DNA of 25,630 bases from NCBI GenBank assembly GCA_019693395.1, contig JAAMXP010002232.1, positions 9,911 to 35,540 on the forward strand, written 5' to 3'. The translations under genes were made by a program, and so were the position numbers. Below are positions 1 through 9,200 of the stretch, piece after piece (positions within the stretch are counted from its first letter, which is position 1; every line of letters starts with the position of its first letter). The DNA is from Ettlia oleoabundans. Its lineage: Eukaryota; Chlorophyta; Chlorophyceae; Chlamydomonadales. Below the pieces are notes generated by a model. It had not been told where the DNA came from and made no database searches. It saw only the letters and a list, made by a program, of their open reading frames with translations.

Positions 1-27
1 ACCCCCACACACACACGCGCTTTGCAG

Positions 28-546
28 GTGGCAGCACCGCGATTGCCCAGGCTTCTGCCTCAGCCTTTGCTTCTGGATACGGCTCAGCCCTGGCCCAGGC
101 CGCTGCCAGTGCCTACGCCTCTGGTGACGACGCCGCCGCCTACGCCTTTGCGCAGGTAATTGACACACAGCACAGTTGTGTGAGTGGCACAAAGTGCTAG
201 TCTGCACCTGGGTCTCTCCGCCATCTGTGTGGTGCTGCTGTGCCTGCTCAGCAGCTTTTCAACTGCCAGCCCCCACCAGGGTGCCCACCCACCTACCCCT
301 CTCCCATTTCACCCGCAGGCCACCGCCACCGCCATCGGCAACGGTGTGGCTGTTGCCGATGCCCTGGCCACCGCTCTGGCCACTGGTGGCGGCTTTGCTT
401 CCGCCTACGCCTCAGCCCTGGCTCAGGCCTTTGCCAGCTACCCCGCACCGCTCTGCGAGGCACTCGCAGAGGCGCAGGCCAGCGCCACCGCTGCGCAGGG
501 CGGCTTTGCCTCCGCTGCAGCCGATGCCTTTGCCTTCTGCCACTGA
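28..546 (+). CDS. Ala-rich silk-like protein, 3' part (copy 1)
   Basis: The two visible coding exons are 28-155 and 319-546, and the 5' part lies left of the window. Exon 28-155 opens in phase 1 after a TTTGCAG acceptor and ends at CAG|GTAATT. The last exon begins after CACCCGCAG and ends with TGA at 544-546. The visible 118 or so residues alternate Ala with another residue (for example FASAYASALAQAFAS), a pattern typical of beta-sheet silk-like proteins, and two Cys lie near the end (APLCEAL and FCH). The last exon has the same length as that of the gene ending at 3079, with about 11 differences in 228 bases. Exon 28-155 is 48 bases longer than its counterpart at 2628-2707. By analogy with the second copy the protein is probably secreted, but no signal peptide is visible here. 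I do not recognise a named family, and no function can be assigned. Confidence 0.72.
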
Positions 547-1408
547 GAGGTCTCTTGAGCTGGCGTGGAAGTGCATTACAAAATTACAGATATGTATCAA
601 TTGTGCTTGATTTCTCGGTATCCGATCCATCCTTCGTCAATCTTAGTGTCACTTCCACATGCGTTACACCCGATGCGTTATTCAAGCGCTGCCGATCTGT
701 CCCGATCTGTCCAATCTGTTTTTATTTGCGACCCTAGCCCCCATTGATCACCCGACACACCTTTAAAAAGCCTTGTCTTATCGTGGCATCTCCCTGGGTC
801 TTACCCTGGGAGGTTACAAGAGAAACAAGTGATCTGGTCAGGCAATGCTGGTGTGAGCAGGGAGAGGTCAGAGAATTGGCAGTCGGCAGTCAAAGCCTGG
901 CAAATTTCCGCCTTTGTTTGGTCAAATATAGTCAGTCTTCTTTTATTGCATAGTTTACTGGTGGACAACTGTCGCTTTCTGTGATCAGGTGTATGACGCA
1001 GCGCTGGCCAGCGCTAGCCCATGGGTTAGGTATAGCATGCGCCATGCGAGCGAGCCACACAGCATTATGCCTGGATGCATACTCTCTGCACTCCACGTAT
1101 GCAACACTGCCTGCGATAAGTTTTCAATGGATTACCACCTTGAATCAGACAGGCTGAGGTGATAGGGTCGTAGCAGCAGCAGCAGCCCATATGCTGGCTC
1201 CTTTAGTAGCGGCAGAGGGTGATTAGGCAGTACCCTGACTGGGAAGCCAGCAGCAGGTGTCTCCAATGACTGTTTAAGTAGTTACTTACGCATAGCATAC
1301 CTGCCAGATCACTGCACAGCCTTTGAGCCTCAGTGCTCACCAGCACGCCCCTGCCTGCCAGGCACCTCCTCCCCTCCACCCTTCCAATCAACCTCAGCCG
1401 TGTTCAGC
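547..1408. other. intergenic region between the tandem Ala-rich genes
   Basis: About 860 bases without a convincing gene. The part up to about 903 resembles the sequence after the second copy (3080-3435), so it belongs to the duplicated unit. The TGTAA poly(A) signal found at 3300 in the second copy is replaced here by TTTAAA-like sequence near 763, so the 3' end of copy 1 is unclear. The right part should hold the promoter of the gene starting at 1409. No TATA-like element stands out. Confidence 0.6.
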
Positions 1409-3079
1409 ATGCGGAGGTGCATCCTGATCGCCTGCCTGGTGCTCTTTGCGGGGCTTGCCGCCTCGGCTGACCGAGTTCCCGTCCTAAGTGAGTCGAGCAG
1501 GCGTTGCTTTGAGCACAGCAGTACATTGGCAGCACCTCCTGCCCAGGCAGCTGCCCACTATTGTGATGGGAGCTGGCCGGAAAAGTGCCTTCTCGCCTTC
1601 CTGCCCCTGCTGCAGGCCGCAGGCTGCTGGCTAAGGCGTAAGCAAGCGCGTCTGCCACGGCTGCCAACTCCCGGGCATCAGCCACCGGCGACACCACCGC
1701 CGTCGCCAACGGCGCCGCCAAAGCAGTAAGGGTTACGGGAGAGGGCCCCGCAGGGGAAGCATGCTCATGTTGTGGGCAGCGTGCAAGGGTAGTGGAAGTA
1801 AGAGCAATAGGTCTGCCCTTTCACTGCTGTGTGAATCCCTGCCATGCCTGCAGGAGGGTAGGGGCGCTGTTGCCAACGCTGACTCCCAGGCTCAAGCTTC
1901 TGGCCGCGTCACCGCTATTGCCGACAGCGCTGCCACTGCGGTGAGTGGCGGCGGGGCCGGGAGCTGGTGGTATGTCCAACCCGGCCTGCTCCTGCCTGCT
2001 CTCAACAGGGCAGCAGCATTGTCAGCATGGGAAAGCAACACGTGCTCATGCTATGTGTTCCCAGCTGACACCCACCACCAACACGTCACTGTTGTTTACC
2101 CTGCTACACATTGTTGGCTGGCTCTCGTGCCTGCAGAAGGGCAACGGAGCAAATGCCAACGCCCAATCCCAGGGGGCGGTGCATTGAGAAAGCAGACCCA
2201 CGTCGATAGCAGCAGACAGATGCAGCGGGAGCGGCGGCAAGCGGTCTTGTCGGTAATTGCTGCTGAGTTTTCAGCCACCAGTCGCCCACTCATGTAGACC
2301 CCGCTCGATACTGTTGGCTGCCTTGTTGCCTGCAGAAGGGTAAGGGGGCCACTGCTAACGCTAAATCCCAAGCACAGTCTGCTGGCCGCAGCACTGCAAT
2401 TGCCAATGCATATGCCCAAGCCATCGCACAGGGTAAGGGTGGTGTTCCAGTCATTGTGGAAGGGCGGCTAAAGGATGCTCAACTACCGCCACACCACGCT
2501 GTGAATCCGTCTGACCATGCAATTGTGTTGAGCCAAAGCAAGAGAGCATCCTGCACCATTACGGCTGCACTGTGCTCTACAGGCGCCACCCTAAGCCACC
2601 CCATGCGTCACTCCCTTGGCCCTGCAGGTGGCGGCGCTGCAGTTGCCCAGGCCGCCGCCAATGCCTACGCCTCTTGTGACGCTGCCGCCGCCTGCGCCTT
2701 TGCACAGGTAACTGGCACACAGCTCGGTGCTTTGAATGGCAGATGCCAGTGTGTGGATGCGTTCGAGCCGCCATGCCGGCTTAGATTTGCTTTAATTGTC
2801 AGAGCTTACCCCCACACTCTGTCCACCCTCCATGCCCCTTTTCTCCGGCAGACCACAGCCGCCGCCATTGGCAACGGTGTGGCTGTTGCCGATGCCCTGG
2901 CCACCGCCCTGGCCACTGGTGGCGGCTTTGCTTCCGCCCACGCCTCAGCCCTGGCTCAGGCCTTTGCCAGCTACCCCGCACCGCTCTGCGAGGCACTGGC
3001 AGAGGCGCAGGCCAGCGCCACCGCTGCGCAGGGCGGCTTTGCCTCCGCTGCAGCCAACGCCTTCGCCTTCTGCTACTGA
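1409..3079 (+). CDS. secreted Ala-rich silk-like repeat protein (copy 2)
   Basis: Proposed exons: 1409-1487, 1643-1725, 1854-1940, an optional 2137-2178, 2336-2432, 2628-2707 and 2852-3079. This gives 217 aa, or 231 with the optional exon. The ATG at 1409 opens a signal peptide (MRRCILIACLVLFAGLAASA, likely cut before DR). Several middle exons each encode one module of the form KGxGA-ANAxSQAQ-xGR-TAIA, then come Gly/Ala segments and a C-terminal part in which every second residue is Ala. Exons starting at 1854, 2137 and 2336 all enter in phase 0, so modules can be added or lost without frame change. Cys occur in YASCDAAAACAFAQ, APLCEAL and the FCY end. The protein is presumably exported to the cell wall or surface; that is inference from the signal peptide. 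The weakest point is the acceptor at 1641-1642 (TAAG), chosen because an in-frame TAA lies at 1639-1641. Family unrecognised. Confidence 0.65.
2137..2187 (+). other. degenerate or micro repeat exon with in-frame stop
   Basis: After a GTGCCTGCAG acceptor the sequence encodes KGNGANANAQSQGAVH and then TGA at 2185-2187. It is clearly a copy of the module exon at 2336-2432 (KGKGATANAKSQAQ), and the intron ends before both are alike. It is used in frame only if a weak donor (GCG|GTGCAT, 2179) ends the exon at 2178, giving 42 bases in phase 0. Otherwise it is skipped and is a dying duplicate exon. Confidence 0.5.
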
Positions 3080-3299
3080 AGAGGGCTTGGGCTGGCCTGA
3101 AACTGCAACCCCAACCCGACCAATGTGCATATTAAACCGCCATAACATAGAATGGATCGACTCTTTCCCCAATCCTAAAACTCACCTCCCCATGAAGTTG
3201 CAATACACCCGATGAACATACCACCCTGGCTGATCTGTCCCGATCTACCCAAACTCATTTGACTTGCGACCTTAGCGCCCATTGATCACCGGCACCTTC

Positions 3300-3304
3300 T
3301 GTAA
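3300..3304 (+). promoter_or_regulatory. TGTAA poly(A) signal, Ala-rich gene copy 2
   Basis: TGTAA, the common green-algal polyadenylation signal, about 220 bases after the stop codon at 3077-3079. The matching position after copy 1 has lost it. Confidence 0.5.
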
Positions 3305-3348
3305 CGCTCTACTAGTGTAGATCACTACCAAGGTCTTATGCGGGGAGG

Positions 3349-3353
3349 TTACA
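3349..3353 (-). promoter_or_regulatory. TGTAA poly(A) signal (- strand), DUF3755 gene
   Basis: TTACA on +, that is TGTAA on -, 240 bases past the stop codon of the - strand gene ending at 3593. It lies within 50 bases of the + strand signal at 3300, so the two 3' UTRs would overlap or abut. The same TTACA is kept in the copy-1 flank near 815-820. Confidence 0.4.
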
Positions 3354-3592
3354 ACTGGAACAGGTGATCTGGTCAGGCAATGCTGGGGTGAGAGGGCAAG
3401 GTCAGCAGTTAGCAGTCGGCGGTCAAAACTTGGTAGGTGCACAAAAACAGAACCGTGGCGCAAACTGGGAGCGGCAGAGCGGCGGCGTAGAGCAGCTCCT
3501 CAGACCATGGCTGAGCCAATGTCCTGATGGAATGGTGCTGAGCTGGCGAGCTGGGTGTTGCCGCCGTGCAAACCACCAATGTCGCCGCCACG

Positions 3593-5448
3593 TCATCCCT
3601 CTTGCTTCTTCACGATCACCGGCGGTTCTTGTCGTATGAGCGTGGGCGCGCCGCCAAAGCCGCCACCTATGAAGGGCATGCCGCCCGCGCCAGGCAGCGG
3701 CAGCGAGGTGGGAGGCGGCGCTGCGCTGGTGCCCGGGGCTGTTGCTGCTGCTGATGTGGGGTGGGGAACTGCCCCCGCCCCTGGCCCCGCATAATCTTCT
3801 GTGAGCGGCACCATGCCGGGCGCGTTGAGCGCGGGCTGCGGTGGCGGCATCGCCAGGTTGTGGCGAGGCAGGCTGGCTGGGCGGGCTGGCAGGAAGTTGT
3901 TGGCCAGGTCCACATTCAACCTGCAGTACGAGGGCAGTACCGCGAGGCATCAAGGGGCTGCAGTTCAAGGTCAGGTGTAACGCAGAGCAGAGGATAGTGT
4001 CATGCAGCTAGCCTTCCTCGCAAGCGCTTTCTTGAAGGCGTTGCAATCCACCTAATCTGGCATGTTTGCAAGCACCACAATCAGGGCTGTACATCAACCA
4101 GTGGGGATCTCCGATACCAACGGCAGGCATCGGCAGCCACATGCACATGCAGCCCAGCTTACTGCTACCCTGGCACCAACCAAGCACACACCCAGCACAC
4201 AACCCAGCACATGGCTGCCATGGCATCAACACATGCGCATGCATCCCAGCACGTGACCCAGCGCAGCCCTCCCATCCTCCTTGCTCACCTGACAGGCAGC
4301 TGCGGCATCTGCGCCATGACTCCCCCCATGGCCTCCATTGCGTTTATTATTGCCAGTATGTTGTCCCTGAAGGCCACCAGCAGCTCTGTGTTCTCCGCCA
4401 CCTTGAAGTCGGTCATGTTGGCGCGGAACTGAAGGCAGGCAGGTACGCAGGCACGCAGGCAGCATAGATAGTGGAATGCCAAATGCCGGTTGTGTCTGGC
4501 GGGATTATCCAGGCAGCAAACCATAAATGTTGTGGGCGGCAAGCAATGGCAGTTGCGCGCATTGCAAAGTGGTTGAGTTGGTGAAAGTAGGGAGTGTGGT
4601 TCAGCAGCACCTGGCACCACTGGCAGCAGGCAAACACGCACTTGCGGCAGATGCTGCAGGTACCACAGTTGCACGCTCTCAAAGTTCAGTGCAACAACCC
4701 AACATAACAACTGCTGCAAGCTGCCGCTCAAACAAGCCATCAATGCATTGCGCCACACCTCATTCAGTATCGAGAAGTTGGCTTCAAGCAGCTGCGCGAT
4801 TGGCCCTGAGATGACGGCATTGGTGGGAGAGTCCGCAGGGATGGCGGCGGCGGCGGCGGGCGGCAGCGACGGCATACCCGGAATCTGCGGCGGTGCCGGT
4901 GGAATCAGCGCTAGGCACGCTTGCTAACTTTGCTGGCCCAGCATGAAACCCAGCCATAGCAGCAACTGGTACAGACAAGGCCAAAGTGCGAGGGCATTTG
5001 AGCAACTCTCAGGAAGGCAGGCTGCCAGTGTCAAAGGGTTGCTTGTAGATCAAGCGCCTGCCTGCCAGGCAGCCTACCAAGCGTGAAATAAGAGCACACG
5101 CACCATGGGCACTGGTGGTAGAGTGGGGGCCTTGGGAGGCAGCATGCCTGGGGGCAGCGGCTTCTTGGCGCCTGACGGCACCGGCAGGAGCGGCTCGCCA
5201 GGCTTGCGTTTTTTCAGCAGCTGCTGGTTTATGGTCCACCGCGCTCGCAATGCAACGTCCCGAACGCTCTTGCGCGGCAGCATAGCAGCTATCTTGACGT
5301 AGCGCTGCACCATGTCGAAGCGGTCGGGCGGGTAGCGCTGCATGCCCGCCTCCAGGGCCCGCTGTTCCTCCTCCGTCCAATCAAGTGACACGGGCCATGT
5401 GGGCGGCGCCAAATAGCCCGGAGCGGGGGGCGGCAGCGCCACAGCCAT
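3593..5448 (-). CDS. SANT/Myb-like DUF3755-family nuclear protein
   Basis: Coding exons on the complement: 5104-5448, 4759-4923, 4289-4428 and 3593-3920, all joining in frame to 325 aa. The ATG at 5446-5448 is the first in frame after an upstream TAG. Residues 24-71 form a SANT-like helix domain (WTEEEQ, then YVKIAAMLPRKSVRDVALR and a closing RW), followed by a basic KKRK stretch and Pro-rich linkers. Residues 155-228 hold a second conserved part: GPIAQLLEANFSILNE, then ANMTDFKVAENTELL, RDNILAIINAMEAM and MAQMPQLPV, ending with VDLANNFLP. This two-part order is that of the land-plant DUF3755 proteins, annotated as Myb/homeodomain-like, as I remember the family. The C-terminus (229-325) is Pro/Gly/Ala-rich and looks disordered. 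A nuclear DNA- or chromatin-binding role is inferred; targets are unknown. It is transcribed away from the synthetase gene, sharing an 814-base intergenic region. The exon 2 acceptor (TTAG, 4924-4925) is the least certain junction. Confidence 0.85.
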
Positions 5449-6262
5449 TTCGCGCGCTACAGAGGTGCGCCGAAGCAACCGAAGATTGGACTACCGAGAA
5501 CCAGGTAGCAGCGTGAAAAACTTTGGAGCGCTTTGGGCGTCGCCAAGACGAGAGTTCAAACGAGCCTCATCTCCTCATCCTCAGCCATGTCAGCACGTAC
5601 GCCCCGCCCGCTCCTGTGGTGGTGGATGCCTGGGTTGCTGTTGGCTTTGGTACCTTTCAGTGCTTTGCAGGCAGCAATGCAACATCCTTTGATACTGACA
5701 CACGTCGGCCATTTGGCAGTCACGCATGTAGCAAATACGCGCAATGGGTACCGATGTGGGTTGTGTTAAATCGGTTGGCGGTGCTACCCTCCCCAACAGC
5801 CCTGGCAGTGTCACGTAGGACACTCGCCTTCGCACGTTCAAAAGGGCTACATATTGCTTCAAAATGTCTGCAAATCTCCAGGTAGCAACAGCGGTGCACA
5901 GATACATCGGCATCTCTTCGGAAACCTATGACCCCCACATGCGGCTTTGCCACCACCTGTGTGCCCGTCTTGCGGTAAACACAGATACCAGTTTACGCTA
6001 GAATTAGGTAGTGCTAACGTCAAGCAATGAGCTTTAGCTGGGCCAAAGCTTTGAGTGGGCGGCTTTGAAGTGACAGGCAAGCGGCACCGGTGGCAATGAC
6101 GGCAGCTCATGACGGATTTGCCGCCGCCTCCTTTCTACCGCGGTTTGGGTTGCAAACGCTGTAATTGTTACTCGCAAGTACATATTGTGTCTGATAAAAC
6201 ATAAGGGGGGTCCCAAGGCGACTCTCCGCGCGTTGGCGTGGACCTGACAAGTCCGGTGCAAC
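5449..6262. other. divergent intergenic region (shared promoter)
   Basis: 814 bases between two start codons pointing away from each other (- strand ATG at 5448, + strand ATG at 6263). It must hold the promoters and 5' UTRs of both genes. Open frames here are short and lack splice-supported structure or recognisable protein. No TATA box stands out. Confidence 0.6.
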
Positions 6263-9200
6263 ATGGCGTCTGCAGCAGACCAGCAGGCGGCAAATGGGGA
6301 GCAGCAGCAACCCATGGAGGGTCAGGAGCAGCAGGCGCAGGACGGGGAGCAGGTGATGCCACATGCCCCTTCCGTGCCGCCCTGCGCTGCTAGTATACTC
6401 GGTTGTGCGGGCTTCGTTCGGCAATCCTTGCAAATGGCGCACGTCTCTTTGCCGCACATTGCCCAGCAAGCCTGTTGCCAGCTGCCGGTTGCACTGCTGC
6501 CGCCAGAAGCCCAGCAAGCATGGTTTCACCTTGCTGCTGCTCAGTTTGCTGCTTCGCTTCCCATGGCCTTACAGGTAATCACCCCCTGGGATGTGACGGG
6601 CGGTGCTGACGGCAAAATTGATTACAACAAGCTTGTAGCGCAGGTGAGGATGGCAGCAGCTCCGCCATCACCGACCAACCGCCGTCTTCTTCCAACAACA
6701 TCAACACGAGCCTTACCAGGCAAACAAGCCAGAGCACTGCGAAAATGTCATGAGTGGTAGTTGCACTCACCGGGGCAGCAAGGAGGCTCAAGGCAAACTC
6801 CAGTGGTGCCCTGCACTGCCCACCCCGCGTTCGTCTCTGCCGTGGCCGACCCCACTCGCCTGTGCTCACTCCATGCCTGCTCTCGCTGGTTCTGTGGTGA
6901 TGCAGTTTGGATGCCAGACAATAGATGATGCCCTTGTGGCGCGGATAGAGCGGCTGACGGGGCGGCCCGCTCACCCCTTCCTAAAGAGAGGCATCTTCTT
7001 TGCTCACAGGCATGACAGCACAGCTAGCTGCTGGTTGCGCCCGCTGGGGAGGGGGTGCGGCTGATGCTGGGGCCTGATGCGGGGCCTGATGCTTGGGCGA
7101 GGGCTGGTAGTCGTCTGATATGTCTGGAAATGGGCCCACACTGCGGTACTTTGACAGCAGCAGGGCACTTTGCCAGAGCTGTGGCCTGGGGTCTGCAGCT
7201 GCATATGCCGTGTGCCTGCTGATGTTCATGCCTGCAGAAACCTGCCCGGCATGCATTCCATCCCGCCTGCCCCCTCGCTGCACACTGCTTGAACCGAGGA
7301 GGCTTCACGTTGTTTTTGGCTCGGTGCTTGGCGTTGCTGTTGGGTTCTTGCCTGCCTTCCTGCCCACCTGCCTGCCCACCTGTTCTCTGGCCGTTCCACC
7401 TGGCCTTCGCCCTTCCTGCAGGGATTTGAACGAGCTGCTGAATGCCTACGAGCGCAGAGAGCCTTTTTACTTGTACACCGGGCGGGTGCGTGCTAGTGTG
7501 TTTGGGTTGGAGGGTGTTCACATGGTAAACGCCATATGGTGCATCCAATACACCGGGCTGCACACGTCCTGACTAGGCGTACATGATATAGATTGACATC
7601 CTCACAATTTCAATGTTCCCTTCTTCCACCCACCCACCCACCCACCCACCCCTTCCATGCCATGCCGCAGGGTCCATCGAGCGAGGCGCTGCACCTGGGC
7701 CACCTTGTGCCCTTCATGTTCACCAAGTGGCTGCAGGATGCGTTCAAGGTGCCGCTGGTCATACAGCTCACAGATGACGAGAAATTCCTGTGGAGGTGGG
7801 TGGGTGGCTGGGTTAGGTGGCTGGGGAGGTGTTGATGGGGGATGGGGTTGGCGTGGCATGGTGGGGAGGGCTTTTGTGCTTCGCCTTGTCCTCCTTGTCT
7901 GTGCCTTAGGTACTTGGAGCGCGTATTGTGTTTTGGCATATATGCAGTGTCAAGAAAGCAAAATCAGATGAGGAATGACATCATGCCATCCCCATGTATA
8001 TTTATTGCTGCGATGCTCCTCCAATGTGCAGGGGTCTTTCTGTGGAGGAGGCGCAGCGACTGGCGCGTGAGAACGCCAAGGACATCATCGCATGCGGCTT
8101 TGATGTGTCACGCACATTCATCTTCTCGGATTTTGAGTACGTGGGAGGCGCTTTCTATCGCAACATTGCGCGGATACAGAGGTGAGGAACTACTTGGAAC
8201 AGGGTGAACTGAGGGGAGCGAGGGAGGGAGGGAGGGGTGCTAGGCAGACGATTTGGGTTGGTCAGGTCGTGCGGTGTCCAAGGCGATGACCTTGCCTACA
8301 AAGAGATCGATAAGTTGTGCCCGCAAGTCCTTCGAGCAAGGCCGTTACAGGGCCCCCCACTCGCACCCACACCCACACCCACACCCACAAACCCTCTCAT
8401 GCAGGTGTGTGCCCATGAATCAGGTGCGCGGCATTTTTGGGTTCACCACAGACGACCACATCGGCAAGATAGCCTTCCCAGCAGTACAGGTGCGTGCAGT
8501 ACAGTTATCGTGTGGCACTTTGCAGTACTGTTGCATGCTGGCTGCATGCTGCATGCGCCGCTCAGTGCGCGCTTCGGAGCCAACGGTGTGATGTCCTGCT
8601 GCCATACTTTGCTGCCTTGCTGCGCTTCTTTTCTGTAATGTTGGGATGGGCCTGGTGTCTCTCTCCGGCTGGCAACTGATGTGCAGGGTACTTGCAAACA
8701 ACCACTACCTGCCCACCCGCATTTCTCTTGCATTTCAGGCAGCCCCTGCATTCCCAGACAGCTTCCCGCACATGTTTGGAGAACGGAAAGACATTCGGTG
8801 AGTGGTGGGCAGGTAGATAAAAAAAGTTCAACAGTTAAGTGGGGCCCAATTGTCGCAGACGCTCATAAAGTAGCATGCTAAGTGCCCCCGTTAGTATTTT
8901 GTCTTCTACCACTGTTTTTACAAATCCATGGTATACCCCTGGCCACATGAACCACCACCACCAGCACCACCACCACCACCATTCCCTAGCCATCTTTCGG
9001 CTGCTGACCTTTCAGCCTCGTTTGCATCCCGCTCTGTCGCAGCTGCCTGATCCCCTGTGCTATAGACCAGGACCCCTACTTCCGCATGACACGAGACTGT
9101 GCGCCGCGCCTGGGGCACCACAAGACGGCGCTCATAGAGTCGCGCTTCTTCCCCGCACTGCAGGTGTGTGGTGTTGTGGGTGTTGGTGACGTGCATGTCC

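Larger units (their letters stand above)
3080..3592. other. convergent 3' intergenic region
   Basis: About 510 bases between the stop of the Ala-rich gene on + and the stop of the DUF3755 gene on -. It carries the poly(A) signals of both strands and, from about 3080 to 3435, resembles the sequence following copy 1 (547-903). No further gene seen. Confidence 0.6.

Noticed and set aside
176..737. Other-frame readings over the Ala-rich exons (Pro- or Arg/Cys-rich)
   Set aside because: Frame shadows. The Ala-rich frame is the one conserved between the two copies, as most differences are silent or conservative there.
1400..1729. Unspliced 109-aa frame starting at GTG 1400
   Set aside because: Starts at GTG, passes a perfect GTGAGT donor at 1488 and ends in Pro-rich out-of-module sequence. 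Splicing restores the repeat module.
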